Assembly: GCF_014873875.1 (NCBI RefSeq)
Contig: NZ_JADBEM010000001.1
Location: 10,106,001-10,170,000 of the forward strand
Reading direction: 5' to 3'
Source of the DNA: Actinopolymorpha pittospori
Lineage (GTDB): Bacteria; Actinomycetota; Actinomycetes; Propionibacteriales; Actinopolymorphaceae
Length of the DNA: 64,000 nt
Of the stretch, positions 1 to 8,611 are shown piece by piece. The translations under genes were made by a program, and so were the position numbers. The notes below the pieces were generated by a model. The model was not told the origin of the DNA. It saw nothing but the letters and a program-made list of their open reading frames with translations, and did no database searches. The stretch's first letter is position 1, and each line of letters begins with the position of its first letter.

Positions 1-851
1 GCGGCCTCATCGGTCATATAGGCCAGCCGGGTGGCTTCCCCCGCGAAGAGTTGCTGACCGACCAGACCGTCGTCAATGGCGTTGAAGGCATACTTCAACA
101 TCCGTAGCGCGGTCGGGCTCTTCCGGTTGATCTCCTGCGCCCACTCCAGGGCGACCCGCTCCAGCTCGGCATGGGGTACGACGGCGTTCACCATCCCCAT
201 CCGGTGCGCCTCCTCCGCGTCGTAGGCGCGCCCCAGGAAGAAGATCTCGCGGGCGAACTTCTGCCCGACCTGGCGGGCGAGATACGCCGACCCGAACCCG
301 CCGTCGAAGCTCGCGACGTCGGCGTCGGTCTGCTTGAAGCGCGCGTGCTCGCGGCTGGCCAGGGTGAGGTCGGCGACGACGTGCAGGCTGTGCCCACCGC
401 CGGCCGCCCAGCCGGGTACGACGCACATCACGATCTTCGGCATGAACCGGATCAGCCGCTGCACCTCGAGGATGTGCAGCCGGCCCAGCTTCGCCGGGTC
501 GACGCTCTGCGCGGTCTCCCCCTCGGCGTACTGGTAGCCCGCCCGACCGCGGATCCGCTGGTCGCCACCCGAACAGAACGCCCACCCGCCGTCCCGGGCG
601 GAGGGACCGTTGCCGGTGAGGATGACGCAGCCGACGTCGGAGGTCGTTCGGGCGTGGTCGAGCGCGCGGTAGAGCTCGTCGACGGTGTGCGGACGGAAGG
701 CGTTGCGAACCTCCGGCCGGTTGAACGCGATCCGGACGGTGCCCTGGTCGACCGCGCGGTGGTAGGTGAGGTCGGTGAAATCGAAGCCGTCGACCGGCTT
801 CCACGCCGCCGGGTCGAACAGCTCCGAAACCTCGTCGCCGTGGGTCTCCAT
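1..851 (-). CDS. menB: 1,4-dihydroxy-2-naphthoyl-CoA synthase (MenB), 3'-truncated by window edge
   Basis: Crotonase-fold enzyme that closes the second ring of the menaquinone precursor, turning o-succinylbenzoyl-CoA into 1,4-dihydroxy-2-naphthoyl-CoA in the cytoplasm. The reading frame is open from an ATG at 851 to base 1 (283 codons). Diagnostic MenB motifs are visible: FCSGGDQRIRG with the oxyanion glycines, GWAAGGGHSLHVV, ASREHARFKQTDADV, GSAYLARQVGQKFAREI, and near the edge GQQLFAGEATRLAYMTDEA. Family members end about 10-25 residues later, so only the extreme C-terminus is missing. Its promoter must lie in the 852-1391 gap. The identification is firm because the SGGDQ motif separates MenB from generic enoyl-CoA hydratases. 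Confidence 0.93.
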   Translation of the reverse strand, partial: METHGDEVSELFDPAAWKPVDGFDFTDLTYHRAVDQGTVRIAFNRPEVRNAFRPHTVDELYRALDHARTTSDVGCVILTGNGPSARDGGWAFCSGGDQRIRGRAGYQYAEGETAQSVDPAKLGRLHILEVQRLIRFMPKIVMCVVPGWAAGGGHSLHVVADLTLASREHARFKQTDADVASFDGGFGSAYLARQVGQKFAREIFFLGRAYDAEEAHRMGMVNAVVPHAELERVALEWAQEINRKSPTALRMLKYAFNAIDDGLVGQQLFAGEATRLAYMTDEA

Positions 852-1391
852 CTGCGCGTCACCTTTCCCGTCCACCGGCCGGGGTTCTCCCGCCGGACCC
901 CGCCGCGCCTCCCTCACCGGCGCCCCTGCGCCACCGCGGCGGCTCCCACGATCGTGCCACCCGCCCGTCCCTGCCCACGCACGAGCCAGCCCGCAACCCC
1001 GCCGCCAGCCGCCCGCGATCACGCTGGACCGGCCCCACCGTCCCGACACACGGCTTCCCGTGATCACGAACGGTCACATACGCGGCCGAAAACGGCATGG
1101 TCACTGGACGCTGGGCGAGGAGAGAAGCATGCGAACCGGCCGGGGCCGGGGCGGACAGGGCCTAGACTGTCGACCTCGCGCGACGTTCCGTTACGACCAC
1201 CCGAGCGTTCCGTTCCGCCCGGACGCTTCGAAAGATCGTCCGGGCAGACCGTAGGACCGTTTCCTCGGTCCGTGTCGGTTCGTCGCCCGATCCATGACGT
1301 CGCCCTGTCCCCGCCCGCGACTGCCAGCCGGCACCCGAGGCTCTGGTTCCCCGCCAGCGCCAAGCACCGCCGAACGGAGGAGGGACCCGCC
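852..1391. other. 540-bp intergenic gap between menB and a secreted hypothetical
   Basis: No convincing gene: open frames here lack ribosome binding sites and recognisable motifs. It should hold the menB promoter (leftward) and that of the 1392 gene (rightward). The only ordered element I see is CGTTCCGTT repeated directly at 1184-1192 and 1206-1214, exactly 22 bp apart (two helical turns), with a TAGACT-like hexamer just upstream near 1163-1168. This could be an operator or promoter for the rightward gene, but that is inference. Confidence 0.4.
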
Positions 1392-1859
1392 GTGGTGAGC
1401 TCCCGCGCACTACCCGGCGGGATTCGGCGACCCTCGGCGGCGCTGGTCGGACTGTTCCTGACGGTCCTGGTCTGCGCGGGCTACCCGGGCGGGTCGGTGC
1501 CGCTGCTGTCCGGCGCCCACCGCACCGCCGTCCTCACCGGCGCACAGTCAGCCGGTACGACGACCGCGGGTCCGGCCACGCCACGCAAGACCTCCTCCCG
1601 CGGGCACGCCTACACCGCCCCGGCGCCCGGACACACGACCGGCCACCGGGGTGACCTCGCCAGGGCGGCAACACCCCAGCACTCCCACCGCAAGCTCGGC
1701 ACCGGGCCCGCCCCGGCCGCCGGTGCGGTCGGCCCGCACGGATGGGACCCGAACCTCCCCGCCGCCTCGACGCCTCGAAGTCCCGACCGCGCCCACCCGG
1801 CCGCGGCGTTCCTCGGCGGCACCGGCGTCCGCGCACCCCCGGCACCGCGGACCGCCTGA
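1392..1859 (+). CDS. hypothetical secreted or membrane-anchored protein
   Basis: 155-residue protein from tandem GTG codons at 1392 and 1395, preceded by GGAGGAGGG at 1376-1384, which decides the start. Residues 15-35 form one hydrophobic segment (AALVGLFLTVLVCAGYPGG), consistent with a signal peptide or anchor. The rest is low-complexity Pro/Ala/Thr/His/Arg-rich sequence with no recognised domain, so the mature part is probably disordered and extracytoplasmic. It lies about 240 bp upstream of the secDF start on the same strand and could share its transcript. No family recognised; whether it is a true protein rests on the ribosome binding site and hydrophobic segment. Confidence 0.5.
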   Translation: MVSSRALPGGIRRPSAALVGLFLTVLVCAGYPGGSVPLLSGAHRTAVLTGAQSAGTTTAGPATPRKTSSRGHAYTAPAPGHTTGHRGDLARAATPQHSHRKLGTGPAPAAGAVGPHGWDPNLPAASTPRSPDRAHPAAAFLGGTGVRAPPAPRTA

Positions 1860-2101
1860 CCCGCGCCGCCGCGGTCACCTCACCAGGGCATCACTGCCCG
1901 GTCGTCACCGTCCCCAGCCAGTCCTCGGCTGGTCCTCAGCTGATCGCCGCTGGTCCTGAGCGGATCACGACCACGGTCACGGTCACCGTTCTCAGCGCCC
2001 GTCCCCCGCCGCGCCCGGCCCCCGCCGGTGCCAGCGCGACGGCGGCGTCCGCGGGTTCAGGCGCACGCGCCCATGCCCGTTCCGAACACGCCGGAGCCAT
2101 C

Positions 2102-4399
2102 GTGTCCCGAGCACCCCTTGTCCGCGCCATCCTCACGTTCGGCATCCTCGCCACCGCGCTGTACTTCGCGATCAGTACGCCCGCCCGTCTGGGTCTCGAC
2201 CTGCGCGGTGGCACCCAGATCGTCCTGGAGACCCGGGACAGTCCCACCGCCAAGGCCAACGCCGAGTCCACCGACCGCGCCCTCCAGGTCCTGAACCGCC
2301 GGGTCGACGCGCTCGGCGTCTCCGAGCCCATCCTCACCAGGTCCGGCGAACGACGCATCATCGTCGAACTCCCCGGCGTCCAGGACCCCAGAGAAGCCGA
2401 GGAGGTGATCGGCAAGACCGCCCAGCTGACCTTCCACCCCGTCACCGGCATCGCCCAGCCGAACGAGAAGCCGAAACAGGGCGAACGCATCGTTCCCGAC
2501 GAGGGCGGCCAGCCGTTGCGGCTGGGCCCGGCGGCACTGACCGGCGAGGGCGTCAGCGACGCGGCCGGCGGAACCGACCCGCAGCAGGGCCTCGGCTGGT
2601 TCGTCACGGTCGACTTCAACGGCTCCGGCGGTGGCGCCTGGAAGGACCTCACCGCCAAGGCCGCGTGCGCGGCTCCCAACGACCCGACCCGCCGGATCGC
2701 GATCGTCCTCGACGACCGGGTGATCTCCTCTCCCCAGGTCGACCCGAGCGTCCCCTGCAACGTCGGCATCCCCGGTAACAACACCCAGATCACCGGCAAC
2801 TTCACCCAGGAGTCGGCTCAGGAACTCGCCGTCCTGGTCAAGGGTGGCGCGCTGCCGGTACCCGTCGAGATCATCGAGCAGCGCACCGTCGGCCCGACGC
2901 TCGGAGCGGACGCGATCGACGCCAGTTGGAAGGCCGCGGCGATCGGTCTGGCGCTCACCGGCCTGTTCATCATCGTCGTCTACCGCCTGATGGGCCTGCT
3001 CGCGACGGTCGCACTGGCGTTGTACGCCCTCCTGTCGTACGCCCTCCTCGTCGCCCTCGGCGCGACGCTGACGTTGCCGGGACTCGCCGGGTTCGTCCTC
3101 GCGATCGGCATGGCCATCGACGCCAACGTGCTCGTCTTCGAACGAGCGCGGGAGGAGTACGCCGCGGCGCCCAAGAAGGGCCTGTCCTCAGCACTGTCGC
3201 GCGGCTACTCGGGTGCGTGGTCGGCGATCATCGACTCCAACGTCACGACCCTGCTCGCGGCCGGGTTGTTGTTCTTCCTCGCCTCCGGGCCGGTCCGTGG
3301 CTTCGGTGTCACGCTGTCGATCGGTGTGCTCGCCTCCATGGTGACGGCACTGATCGTGGCGCGGTTGTTCACCGAATGGGCCGTCCGCCGGACCTTCGTC
3401 CGCAACCGTCCCGGCATCAGTGGGATCGGTTCGATCGGCCGGGTGCGCACCTGGCTGACCGAGCGTAACCCCGACCTGATGAAGCGTGGCCGGCTCTGGC
3501 TGGGTATCGCCGGGCTGCTGGTTGTCGTGGCGTTGACCGGCATCTTCACCCGCGGGCTCAACTGGGGTGTGGAGTTCACCGGTGGGCGCCTCATCGAGTA
3601 CTCCATGAGCCGTGCGGTCGACGTCGACGCCGCTCGGGAGGCCGTCGCCGACGCGGGCTTCCCACGCGCGGTCGTGCAGCGCTCCGGCGAGGACAACATC
3701 TCGGTACGAACCAGTGAGCTGACCAACGACGAGGCCTTCGAGGTCGAGCAGGCGCTGGCCAAGGTGGGCGGGGACGTCACCAAGGAACGCGACGAACTGA
3801 TCGGGCCGAGCCTCGGCAACGAGCTACGCACCAAGGCGCTGATCGCCTTGGGGGTGGCCCTGCTCGCGCAGATGCTCTATCTCGCGATCCGGTTCAGATG
3901 GACGTTCGGGGTCGGCGCCGTCCTCGCGATGTTCCACGACATCGTCATCGTCACCGGTCTGTTCGCCTGGCTGGGCAAACCGATCGACGGCGTCTATCTC
4001 GCCGCCGCGCTCACCATCATCGGCCTGTCGGTGAACGACACGGTGGTGGTGTTCGACCGGGTGCGGGAGCTGTGGGCGGCCAATCCGAAGACGCCGTTCC
4101 GGCAGAGCGCCAACACCGCGGCGCTGCAGACGGTGCCGAGAACGATCAACACCGGGCTCGGCGCGATGTTCATCCTGGCGGCTCTGGCGTTCCTCGGCGG
4201 CGACTCGCTGACCGACTTCGCCATCGCGCTCCTCGCCGGGTTGTTCATCGGGACCTACTCCTCGACGTTCACGGCGACGCCGATCGCGATCGAACTCCAG
4301 GCGAAGAGCAAGTCCGGGCCGCCGCGCTCGCGGACGAAGGCGCCGCAGTCGGCCGCCCGCAAGCGCGCCCAGCGCGCGGGCTCCGGCGCGGTCGTCTAG
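2102..4399 (+). CDS. secDF: fused protein translocase subunit SecDF
   Basis: Membrane component that uses the proton gradient to help pull preproteins through SecYEG. From GTG 2102 it is 765 residues. The SecD half has TM1 at about residues 8-25, the D33LRGG37 motif, a periplasmic P1-like domain and the GLALTGLFIIVVYRLMG helix. The SecF half starts near residue 455, with its own TM and GVEFTGG near residue 490, and then the SecF-type membrane core. The frame stays open up to 1742, but upstream sequence is Ala/Pro-rich and unlike SecD, so I place the start where TM1 is correctly spaced. Actinomycetes normally carry separate secD and secF next to yajC; there is no yajC here, suggesting a second, fused paralogue. 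Confidence 0.85.
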   Translation: MSRAPLVRAILTFGILATALYFAISTPARLGLDLRGGTQIVLETRDSPTAKANAESTDRALQVLNRRVDALGVSEPILTRSGERRIIVELPGVQDPREAEEVIGKTAQLTFHPVTGIAQPNEKPKQGERIVPDEGGQPLRLGPAALTGEGVSDAAGGTDPQQGLGWFVTVDFNGSGGGAWKDLTAKAACAAPNDPTRRIAIVLDDRVISSPQVDPSVPCNVGIPGNNTQITGNFTQESAQELAVLVKGGALPVPVEIIEQRTVGPTLGADAIDASWKAAAIGLALTGLFIIVVYRLMGLLATVALALYALLSYALLVALGATLTLPGLAGFVLAIGMAIDANVLVFERAREEYAAAPKKGLSSALSRGYSGAWSAIIDSNVTTLLAAGLLFFLASGPVRGFGVTLSIGVLASMVTALIVARLFTEWAVRRTFVRNRPGISGIGSIGRVRTWLTERNPDLMKRGRLWLGIAGLLVVVALTGIFTRGLNWGVEFTGGRLIEYSMSRAVDVDAAREAVADAGFPRAVVQRSGEDNISVRTSELTNDEAFEVEQALAKVGGDVTKERDELIGPSLGNELRTKALIALGVALLAQMLYLAIRFRWTFGVGAVLAMFHDIVIVTGLFAWLGKPIDGVYLAAALTIIGLSVNDTVVVFDRVRELWAANPKTPFRQSANTAALQTVPRTINTGLGAMFILAALAFLGGDSLTDFAIALLAGLFIGTYSSTFTATPIAIELQAKSKSGPPRSRTKAPQSAARKRAQRAGSGAVV

Positions 4400-4470
4400 G
4401 ACGTTCCTGGTGCGGGTCGCTGTCGGCTGCCGGCAGCGACCCGCCCGGGAGCGACTGGTCTCTTGTTTGC

Positions 4471-4606
4471 CCGACGACAACGCCGCCAGCGTGGATGCGG
4501 GGCCTGCCGTGGAGCGGCGTATCCGCACCGCGATGGCAAGGCGGAGGAGAAGCCGATAGCGGTGTCCTATTGGCGCCGACGACAACGCCGCCAGCGTGGA
4601 TGCGGG
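4471..4606. repeat. pair of exact 31-bp direct repeats
   Basis: Bases 4471-4501 and 4576-4606 are identical over 31 bp (starting CCGACGACAACGCC and ending GTGGATGCGGG), offset by 105 bp, in the gap between secDF and the convergent SDR. Neither copy falls in a credible gene. It may be a dispersed intergenic repeat family or a small duplicated regulatory unit; one window cannot distinguish these. Confidence 0.75.
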
Positions 4607-4619
4607 ACGTCGCGAACCG

Positions 4620-5369
4620 TTAGGGGAGGCCGCCAGTGGCTTGAATGTTGTGCCCGGTGATCCAGCCACCGTCGGGCCCGGCGAGGAACGCCACCACGGC
4701 CGCGATGTCGCCGGGCGTTCCGAGTCGGCCGAGCGGTGTCATCTGCGGAATCATCGCCAGCCGCTCGGGCGGGTTGACCGCGCGCAGGAGTTCGGTGTCG
4801 GTGGCGCCCGGCGAGACGATGTTGGCGGTGATGCCGCGGCCACCGAGTTCCTTGGCGGCGGTGCGGGTCAGCAGTTCCACCGCTGCCTTGCTGGCCTGGT
4901 AGAGCCCGTTGTTCGGTGCGGGGAGGACGGTGTTGAGGGTGGAGACGGTGATGATCCGGCCCCCGTCGCGCAGGCGTCTGGCCGCCTCCTGCAGGGCGAT
5001 GAAGGTGCCCTTGGCGTTGGCGTTCATCATCGCGTCGTAGTCGTCCTCGGTGACCTCGGCCAGGCTGGTCCGCTCGCTCACGACGTTGGTGGCGGCGTTG
5101 TTGACCAGGATGTCCAGCTCGCCGAGCAGCCGCTCGGCCTCCTCGAAGACCTGGCGTACGTCGGCGACGTTGCCGAGGTCCATCCGGACCGCGTGGGCCG
5201 TGGCGCCGGACGCCTCGATCTTCGCGGCGAGCTCGGCGGCGGCACTCTCCTCGCGGCGGAACGTAAACACCACGTGCGCGCCGTCCGCCGTCAGGCGTTC
5301 CACGATCGCTCGTCCGATCCCCCGCGACCCGCCCGTGACGATCGCGGTCTTCCCTGCGAGCTCCGTCAT
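4620..5369 (-). CDS. short-chain dehydrogenase/reductase (3-oxoacyl-ACP reductase-like)
   Basis: Classical SDR of 249 residues, a cytoplasmic NAD(P)-dependent oxidoreductase. Visible motifs: TGGSRGIG nucleotide-binding loop near residue 12, NNAATN structural motif near residue 90, a Ser followed by YxxxK (YQASK) catalytic set near residues 142-157, and the C-terminal GGWITGHNIQATGG segment typical of FabG-like members. TFRREE after beta-2 (Arg residues) favours NADPH. It is transcribed alone, convergent with secDF and divergent from the epimerase-like gene. Substrate cannot be told; FabG-like sequence does not imply fatty-acid synthesis when the gene stands outside a fab cluster. Confidence 0.85.
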   Translation of the reverse strand: MTELAGKTAIVTGGSRGIGRAIVERLTADGAHVVFTFRREESAAAELAAKIEASGATAHAVRMDLGNVADVRQVFEEAERLLGELDILVNNAATNVVSERTSLAEVTEDDYDAMMNANAKGTFIALQEAARRLRDGGRIITVSTLNTVLPAPNNGLYQASKAAVELLTRTAAKELGGRGITANIVSPGATDTELLRAVNPPERLAMIPQMTPLGRLGTPGDIAAVVAFLAGPDGGWITGHNIQATGGLP

Positions 5370-5691
5370 GCGTCATCCCCCTTCGGCACCACCCACAAGG
5401 AGGTGGAGTGGTCGACGGCCTTCAGGGACCAACCTACCCATCCGTGGCCGCCACGCCCGCGTCCAGAAACCGCGTCCGTACGCCGATTCCGCTGCGATTC
5501 CATATCGAGTCCACACCGATTCCACGCAGCGGCAGTGTCGTGGCCATGTGGTGTCCAGCCACGCGTCGGCTCCGGAGCCGGATGGTCGGGCCGCGTTTCC
5601 CCCGATCGGTGAGGCGAGCATGATCTGCTAGGACAGGCAGGCTTCCACGCAGAAGTTCCAGGCGGACATCCAGGCAGAGAGGACGGACCAG
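5370..5691. other. 322-bp divergent intergenic region
   Basis: Separates the leftward SDR from the rightward epimerase-like gene and should contain both promoters. Its central feature is the 11-bp repeat array at 5484-5527, annotated separately. No gene is supported. Confidence 0.5.
5484..5527 (+). promoter_or_regulatory. four 11-bp direct repeats (iteron-like operator)
   Basis: CGATTCC at 5484, CGATTCC at 5495, CGAGTCC at 5506 and CGATTCC at 5517 recur every 11 bp, one per helical turn, in the divergent promoter region. An outer 8-bp inverted pair (CCGCTGCG at 5489-5496 and CGCAGCGG at 5525-5532) overlaps the array. Eleven-bp direct repeats are the known binding geometry of OmpR/PhoP-type response regulators and also of iterons. 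The sequence does not match the actinomycete PHO box, so the regulator is unknown. Confidence 0.5.
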
Positions 5692-6600
5692 GTGCGCGCA
5701 AGCGGCGAACAGCACACCCTCGCGGCAGCGGACTACACGGCGACGGTCACCGAGGTCGGGGCGACCCTGCGCGAGCTGCGCCACTCCGGGCGAGAGCTGG
5801 TGGTGGGGTTCGGCGCGGAGGAGATGCGTCCAGCCTTCCGGGGTGCTGTTCTCGCGCCCTGGCCCAACCGGATCGGCGACGGCTCCTATGACTTCGGCGG
5901 GCGCTCCCACCAGCTCGCCCTGAGTGAACCCGACCGCCACAACGCACTGCACGGCCTGGTCGCCTGGTCGAGCTGGTCCCTCGTCGAGCGGGACGACAGC
6001 CGCGTCGTCCTCGGGTACCGGTTGTTCCCGCAGGTGGGCTACCCCTTCCTGCTGGAGCTGACCGCGTCGTACGAGCTCAGCGCCGACGGCCTGCGCTGCA
6101 CGATCGCCGCGGTCAACGGCAGCGACACCGACGCGCCCTACGGCTGCGCGCCACACCCCTACCTCGTGGCCGGCTCGGGCCGGGTCGACGACTGGTCGCT
6201 AGAGCTCCCGGCGAGCCAGTACCTCCAGGTCACTCCTGACCGGCTGTTGCCGCGCGGGCTCGCCGACGTGGCCGAGACCGAGTTCGACTTCCGTACGGCG
6301 CGCCGGATCGACACGACGTTCCTCGACCACGCCTTCACCGGCCTAGCGCCGGAGGCAGACGGAACGGTTCGTGCGCGCGTGCGCACCGCCGAGGGACGTG
6401 GTGTCGAGATGCGGTGGGACGCCGGCTGTCCCTGGGTGCAGGTGCACACGGCCGACCGCCCCGAGCCCGCGCACAGCCGGATCGGCCTCGCCGTCGAACC
6501 CATGACCTGCCCGCCCGACGCCTTCAACTCCGGCACCGACCTGATCGTGTTGGCTCCGGGTGAGCGGCACGAGGCCAGCTGGGCCTACGCCGCGATCTGA
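5692..6600 (+). CDS. aldose 1-epimerase family protein
   Basis: 302-residue protein of the galactose-mutarotase fold, which interconverts alpha and beta anomers of sugars in the cytoplasm. Motifs: APWPNRIGDGSY near residue 59 (the family NR motif), HGL near residue 85 with the substrate His, and APHPYL near residue 150 containing the conserved His-Pro, followed by the C-terminal EPMTCPPDAFN segment. The start is GTG 5692; upstream GGACCAGG is a weak ribosome binding site. Length is typical of the actinobacterial subgroup. It stands alone downstream of the 11-bp repeat array. Specific sugar unknown; a YeaD-like hexose-6-phosphate epimerase role is a less likely alternative. Confidence 0.85.
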   Translation: MRASGEQHTLAAADYTATVTEVGATLRELRHSGRELVVGFGAEEMRPAFRGAVLAPWPNRIGDGSYDFGGRSHQLALSEPDRHNALHGLVAWSSWSLVERDDSRVVLGYRLFPQVGYPFLLELTASYELSADGLRCTIAAVNGSDTDAPYGCAPHPYLVAGSGRVDDWSLELPASQYLQVTPDRLLPRGLADVAETEFDFRTARRIDTTFLDHAFTGLAPEADGTVRARVRTAEGRGVEMRWDAGCPWVQVHTADRPEPAHSRIGLAVEPMTCPPDAFNSGTDLIVLAPGERHEASWAYAAI

Positions 6601-6691
6601 CCGCTTGGCTCCGCCGGCGGAGTCGGCATTCTGCCCTCCACATGTCGGTGCGGCGACTTAGGCTTGGCGCCCGCGACATGGAGGGGACCGG

Positions 6692-7813
6692 ATGAGATTC
6701 GTCAGCGACACCACCCTGCTGGGCCGGGCGGCCGGCTTCGCCGCCCGGCACGCAGCCGGCAACACCGCCCCGATTCCCGCGCTCAGCGGGCTGCGGATCT
6801 CCGCCGCCGACGACGCCGTACGCCTGACCGGCTACGACTACGAGGCCAGCTCCACGGTCCGGCTGGAGGCGGAGGTCGACGAGCCGGGCGAGCTGTTGGT
6901 GCCGGGCCGGGTGTTCGCGGAGATCGTGCAGGCACTGCCGACGGGGCCGGTCAGCGTCCACAGCCGGGCGGGAGTCGTGGAGATCTCGGCCGGGACGAGC
7001 GAGTTCACGCTGCCCACGTTGCCGCTGGCCGACTACCCCGAGTTGCCGTCGCCGCCGGATCCGATCGGTGTTCTCGACGGCGCGGCGTTCGGCAAGGCGG
7101 TCACCCAGATGTCACGGATCGCGATCCGGGGTGACGTCGTACCCGTCCTGTCCGGCACCCTGCTCGAGTTCGGCGAGGAGTCGGTGACGTTGACGTCGTC
7201 CGACCGGTTCCGGGTCGCGATCCACCAGCTGCCGTGGAAGGCCACCGGTGCCGGCCTCCCCGTCCGCGCGGTCGTGCCCGCCCGGCTGCTCGCCGACACT
7301 GTGAAGGGGCTCGGCGCCGCCCAGCCACTCACCGTCGGCGTGGGCGGCGACTCGCTGCTCAGCCTGGGCAGCGACGAGCGCCTGACCACTCTGCGGCTGC
7401 TCGACGACACCTATCCCGCGCTGCGGAGCAAGGTGCCGAAGGCCTTCGTCGGGACGGTCACCTTCGCCGTGGAGGACCTCCGCGCCGCGGTGCGCCGGGT
7501 CTGCATCGTCGCCGACCGCTACGCGGCGGTGATGCTGACCATCGAGGCCGACGAGGCGGTCGTGGGTGCGGCCGGAGACGTCGACACCCGTGGCCGGGAA
7601 CGAGTGCCGTGCCGGCTCGAGGGCGGCGGCGCCACGGTCGCGTTCAACGCCGGCTATCTTCTCGACGGGCTGGACGGGCTCGACACGACGTTCGCCCGGC
7701 TGTCGTTCAGCGAGGGCATCCGGGCCGCCCTGCTCACCGGGTGCGAGGAGATCGACGGCGAGCCGCGTCCCGACGTTCTCTACGTCGCGATGCCACGCCG
7801 ACTGCCGAACTGA
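6692..7813 (+). CDS. DNA polymerase III beta-subunit (sliding clamp) paralogue
   Basis: 373 residues from ATG 6692 behind GAGGGG at 6681-6686. The three clamp folds can be followed: N-terminal domain (residues 1-115) with LSGLRI and TGYDYEAS, middle domain (116-245) with VPVLSGTLLEF and SSDRFRVA, and C-terminal domain ending VLYVAMPRR. These correspond to the DnaN signatures PxLxGi, tDrfRLa and the C-terminal YLxMP segment, here diverged (VAMPRR). The gene is far from any dnaA-dnaN-recF context, so it is almost certainly an accessory clamp rather than the replicative one. Actinomycetes are known to carry such second copies; their function is unsettled. Confidence 0.85.
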   Translation: MRFVSDTTLLGRAAGFAARHAAGNTAPIPALSGLRISAADDAVRLTGYDYEASSTVRLEAEVDEPGELLVPGRVFAEIVQALPTGPVSVHSRAGVVEISAGTSEFTLPTLPLADYPELPSPPDPIGVLDGAAFGKAVTQMSRIAIRGDVVPVLSGTLLEFGEESVTLTSSDRFRVAIHQLPWKATGAGLPVRAVVPARLLADTVKGLGAAQPLTVGVGGDSLLSLGSDERLTTLRLLDDTYPALRSKVPKAFVGTVTFAVEDLRAAVRRVCIVADRYAAVMLTIEADEAVVGAAGDVDTRGRERVPCRLEGGGATVAFNAGYLLDGLDGLDTTFARLSFSEGIRAALLTGCEEIDGEPRPDVLYVAMPRRLPN

Positions 7814-7868
7814 GCGAAGGGTCCGCGCGGGCCTGGACGTCGGAGCGCCACCTGAGGAGGCGCCCGGC

Positions 7869-8483
7869 TCAGGCGCCGTCGAGGTCGATCAGGTCGAGCG
7901 CGACGTTCAGGGCCGACTGCTGGGCAGCCTCCGGGGTCAGCGTCTCGTCCTCGTTGAGCAGGGTCGCTCCGCCGACGTGCATGCTGACGATGGCGAGGAG
8001 CGTCTTGATCCGGCGTTCGGGGGTGGCGTCCTCCTCGCACAGCACCCCGTGCAGCGACCGCATCCGCTGCTGGAAGCGTTCGCCGAGGCCGGACTTGTGC
8101 ATGCCGGCGGGGTTCTGCTGGAAGAAGCGCATCGAGGGGAAGCGCCGGGCCACGATGCCGTTGTAGTGCCGGACCACTTCCTGCCTGGTCTCGGCGGTGC
8201 GGGGCTGTTGGCTCGCCCAGGCCACCAACTCGTCGATATCGCTGAGGAAGTCGTCCACCGTCGAGGCGACGATCTCCTCCTTGGACTTGAAGTGGTAGTA
8301 GAGCGCCGCCTTGGTCACGCCGAGTCGATCGGCGATCTCCCGGAGGGAGGTCGTGTCGTATCCCTGTTCGGCGAACAGGTCGAGGGCCACCTCCTGGATC
8401 CGCGCGCGGGTGTCGGAGCGCGCCGCGCGCGGATGACCGCCCGCGTCTGACGAGCCGGCCGACTCACTCGCGAGATCCGCCAT
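7869..8483 (-). CDS. TetR family transcriptional regulator
   Basis: 204-residue repressor. The N-terminal helix-turn-helix spans about residues 30-75 with LFAEQGYDTTSLREIADRLG and the recognition-helix signature KAALYYHFKSKEE, hallmark of TetR. The remainder is the variable ligand-binding and dimerisation domain. ATG at 8483. It is divergent from the DHA2 exporter starting at 8612 with 128 bp between them, and a TACTT-N6-AAGTA dyad lies in that gap. The arrangement is the classic drug-sensing repressor controlling its own exporter; the ligand cannot be deduced. Confidence 0.93.
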   Translation of the reverse strand: MADLASESAGSSDAGGHPRAARSDTRARIQEVALDLFAEQGYDTTSLREIADRLGVTKAALYYHFKSKEEIVASTVDDFLSDIDELVAWASQQPRTAETRQEVVRHYNGIVARRFPSMRFFQQNPAGMHKSGLGERFQQRMRSLHGVLCEEDATPERRIKTLLAIVSMHVGGATLLNEDETLTPEAAQQSALNVALDLIDLDGA

Positions 8484-8543
8484 ACGTGTCCTCCCAGGAG
8501 GGCTTGACGAGGAATTTACTTGACGGCCGGTTAGTGCCGTCCT

Positions 8544-8559
8544 TACTTTACGGTAAGTA
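8544..8559. promoter_or_regulatory. candidate TetR operator between regulator and exporter
   Basis: TACTTTACGGTAAGTA is an imperfect palindrome (12 of 16 positions symmetrical; arms TACTT and AAGTA). A second, weaker dyad, ACTTGACGGCCGGTTAGT, lies a little to the left at about 8518-8535. The pair sits between the divergent regulator and transporter starts, where a TetR dimer would repress both. Size and arms resemble known AcrR/TetR sites; binding is inferred. Confidence 0.55.
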
Positions 8560-8611
8560 GGTTACTAGCCGGCCGGCAAGCAAGCCAGGCCCCGAGCCAC
8601 GGGAGATCTCC

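Noticed and set aside
171..1391. Long rightward open frame across the menB region
   Set aside because: It is antisense to menB, has no ribosome binding site or domain, and only its last 155 codons (from 1392) look like a protein.
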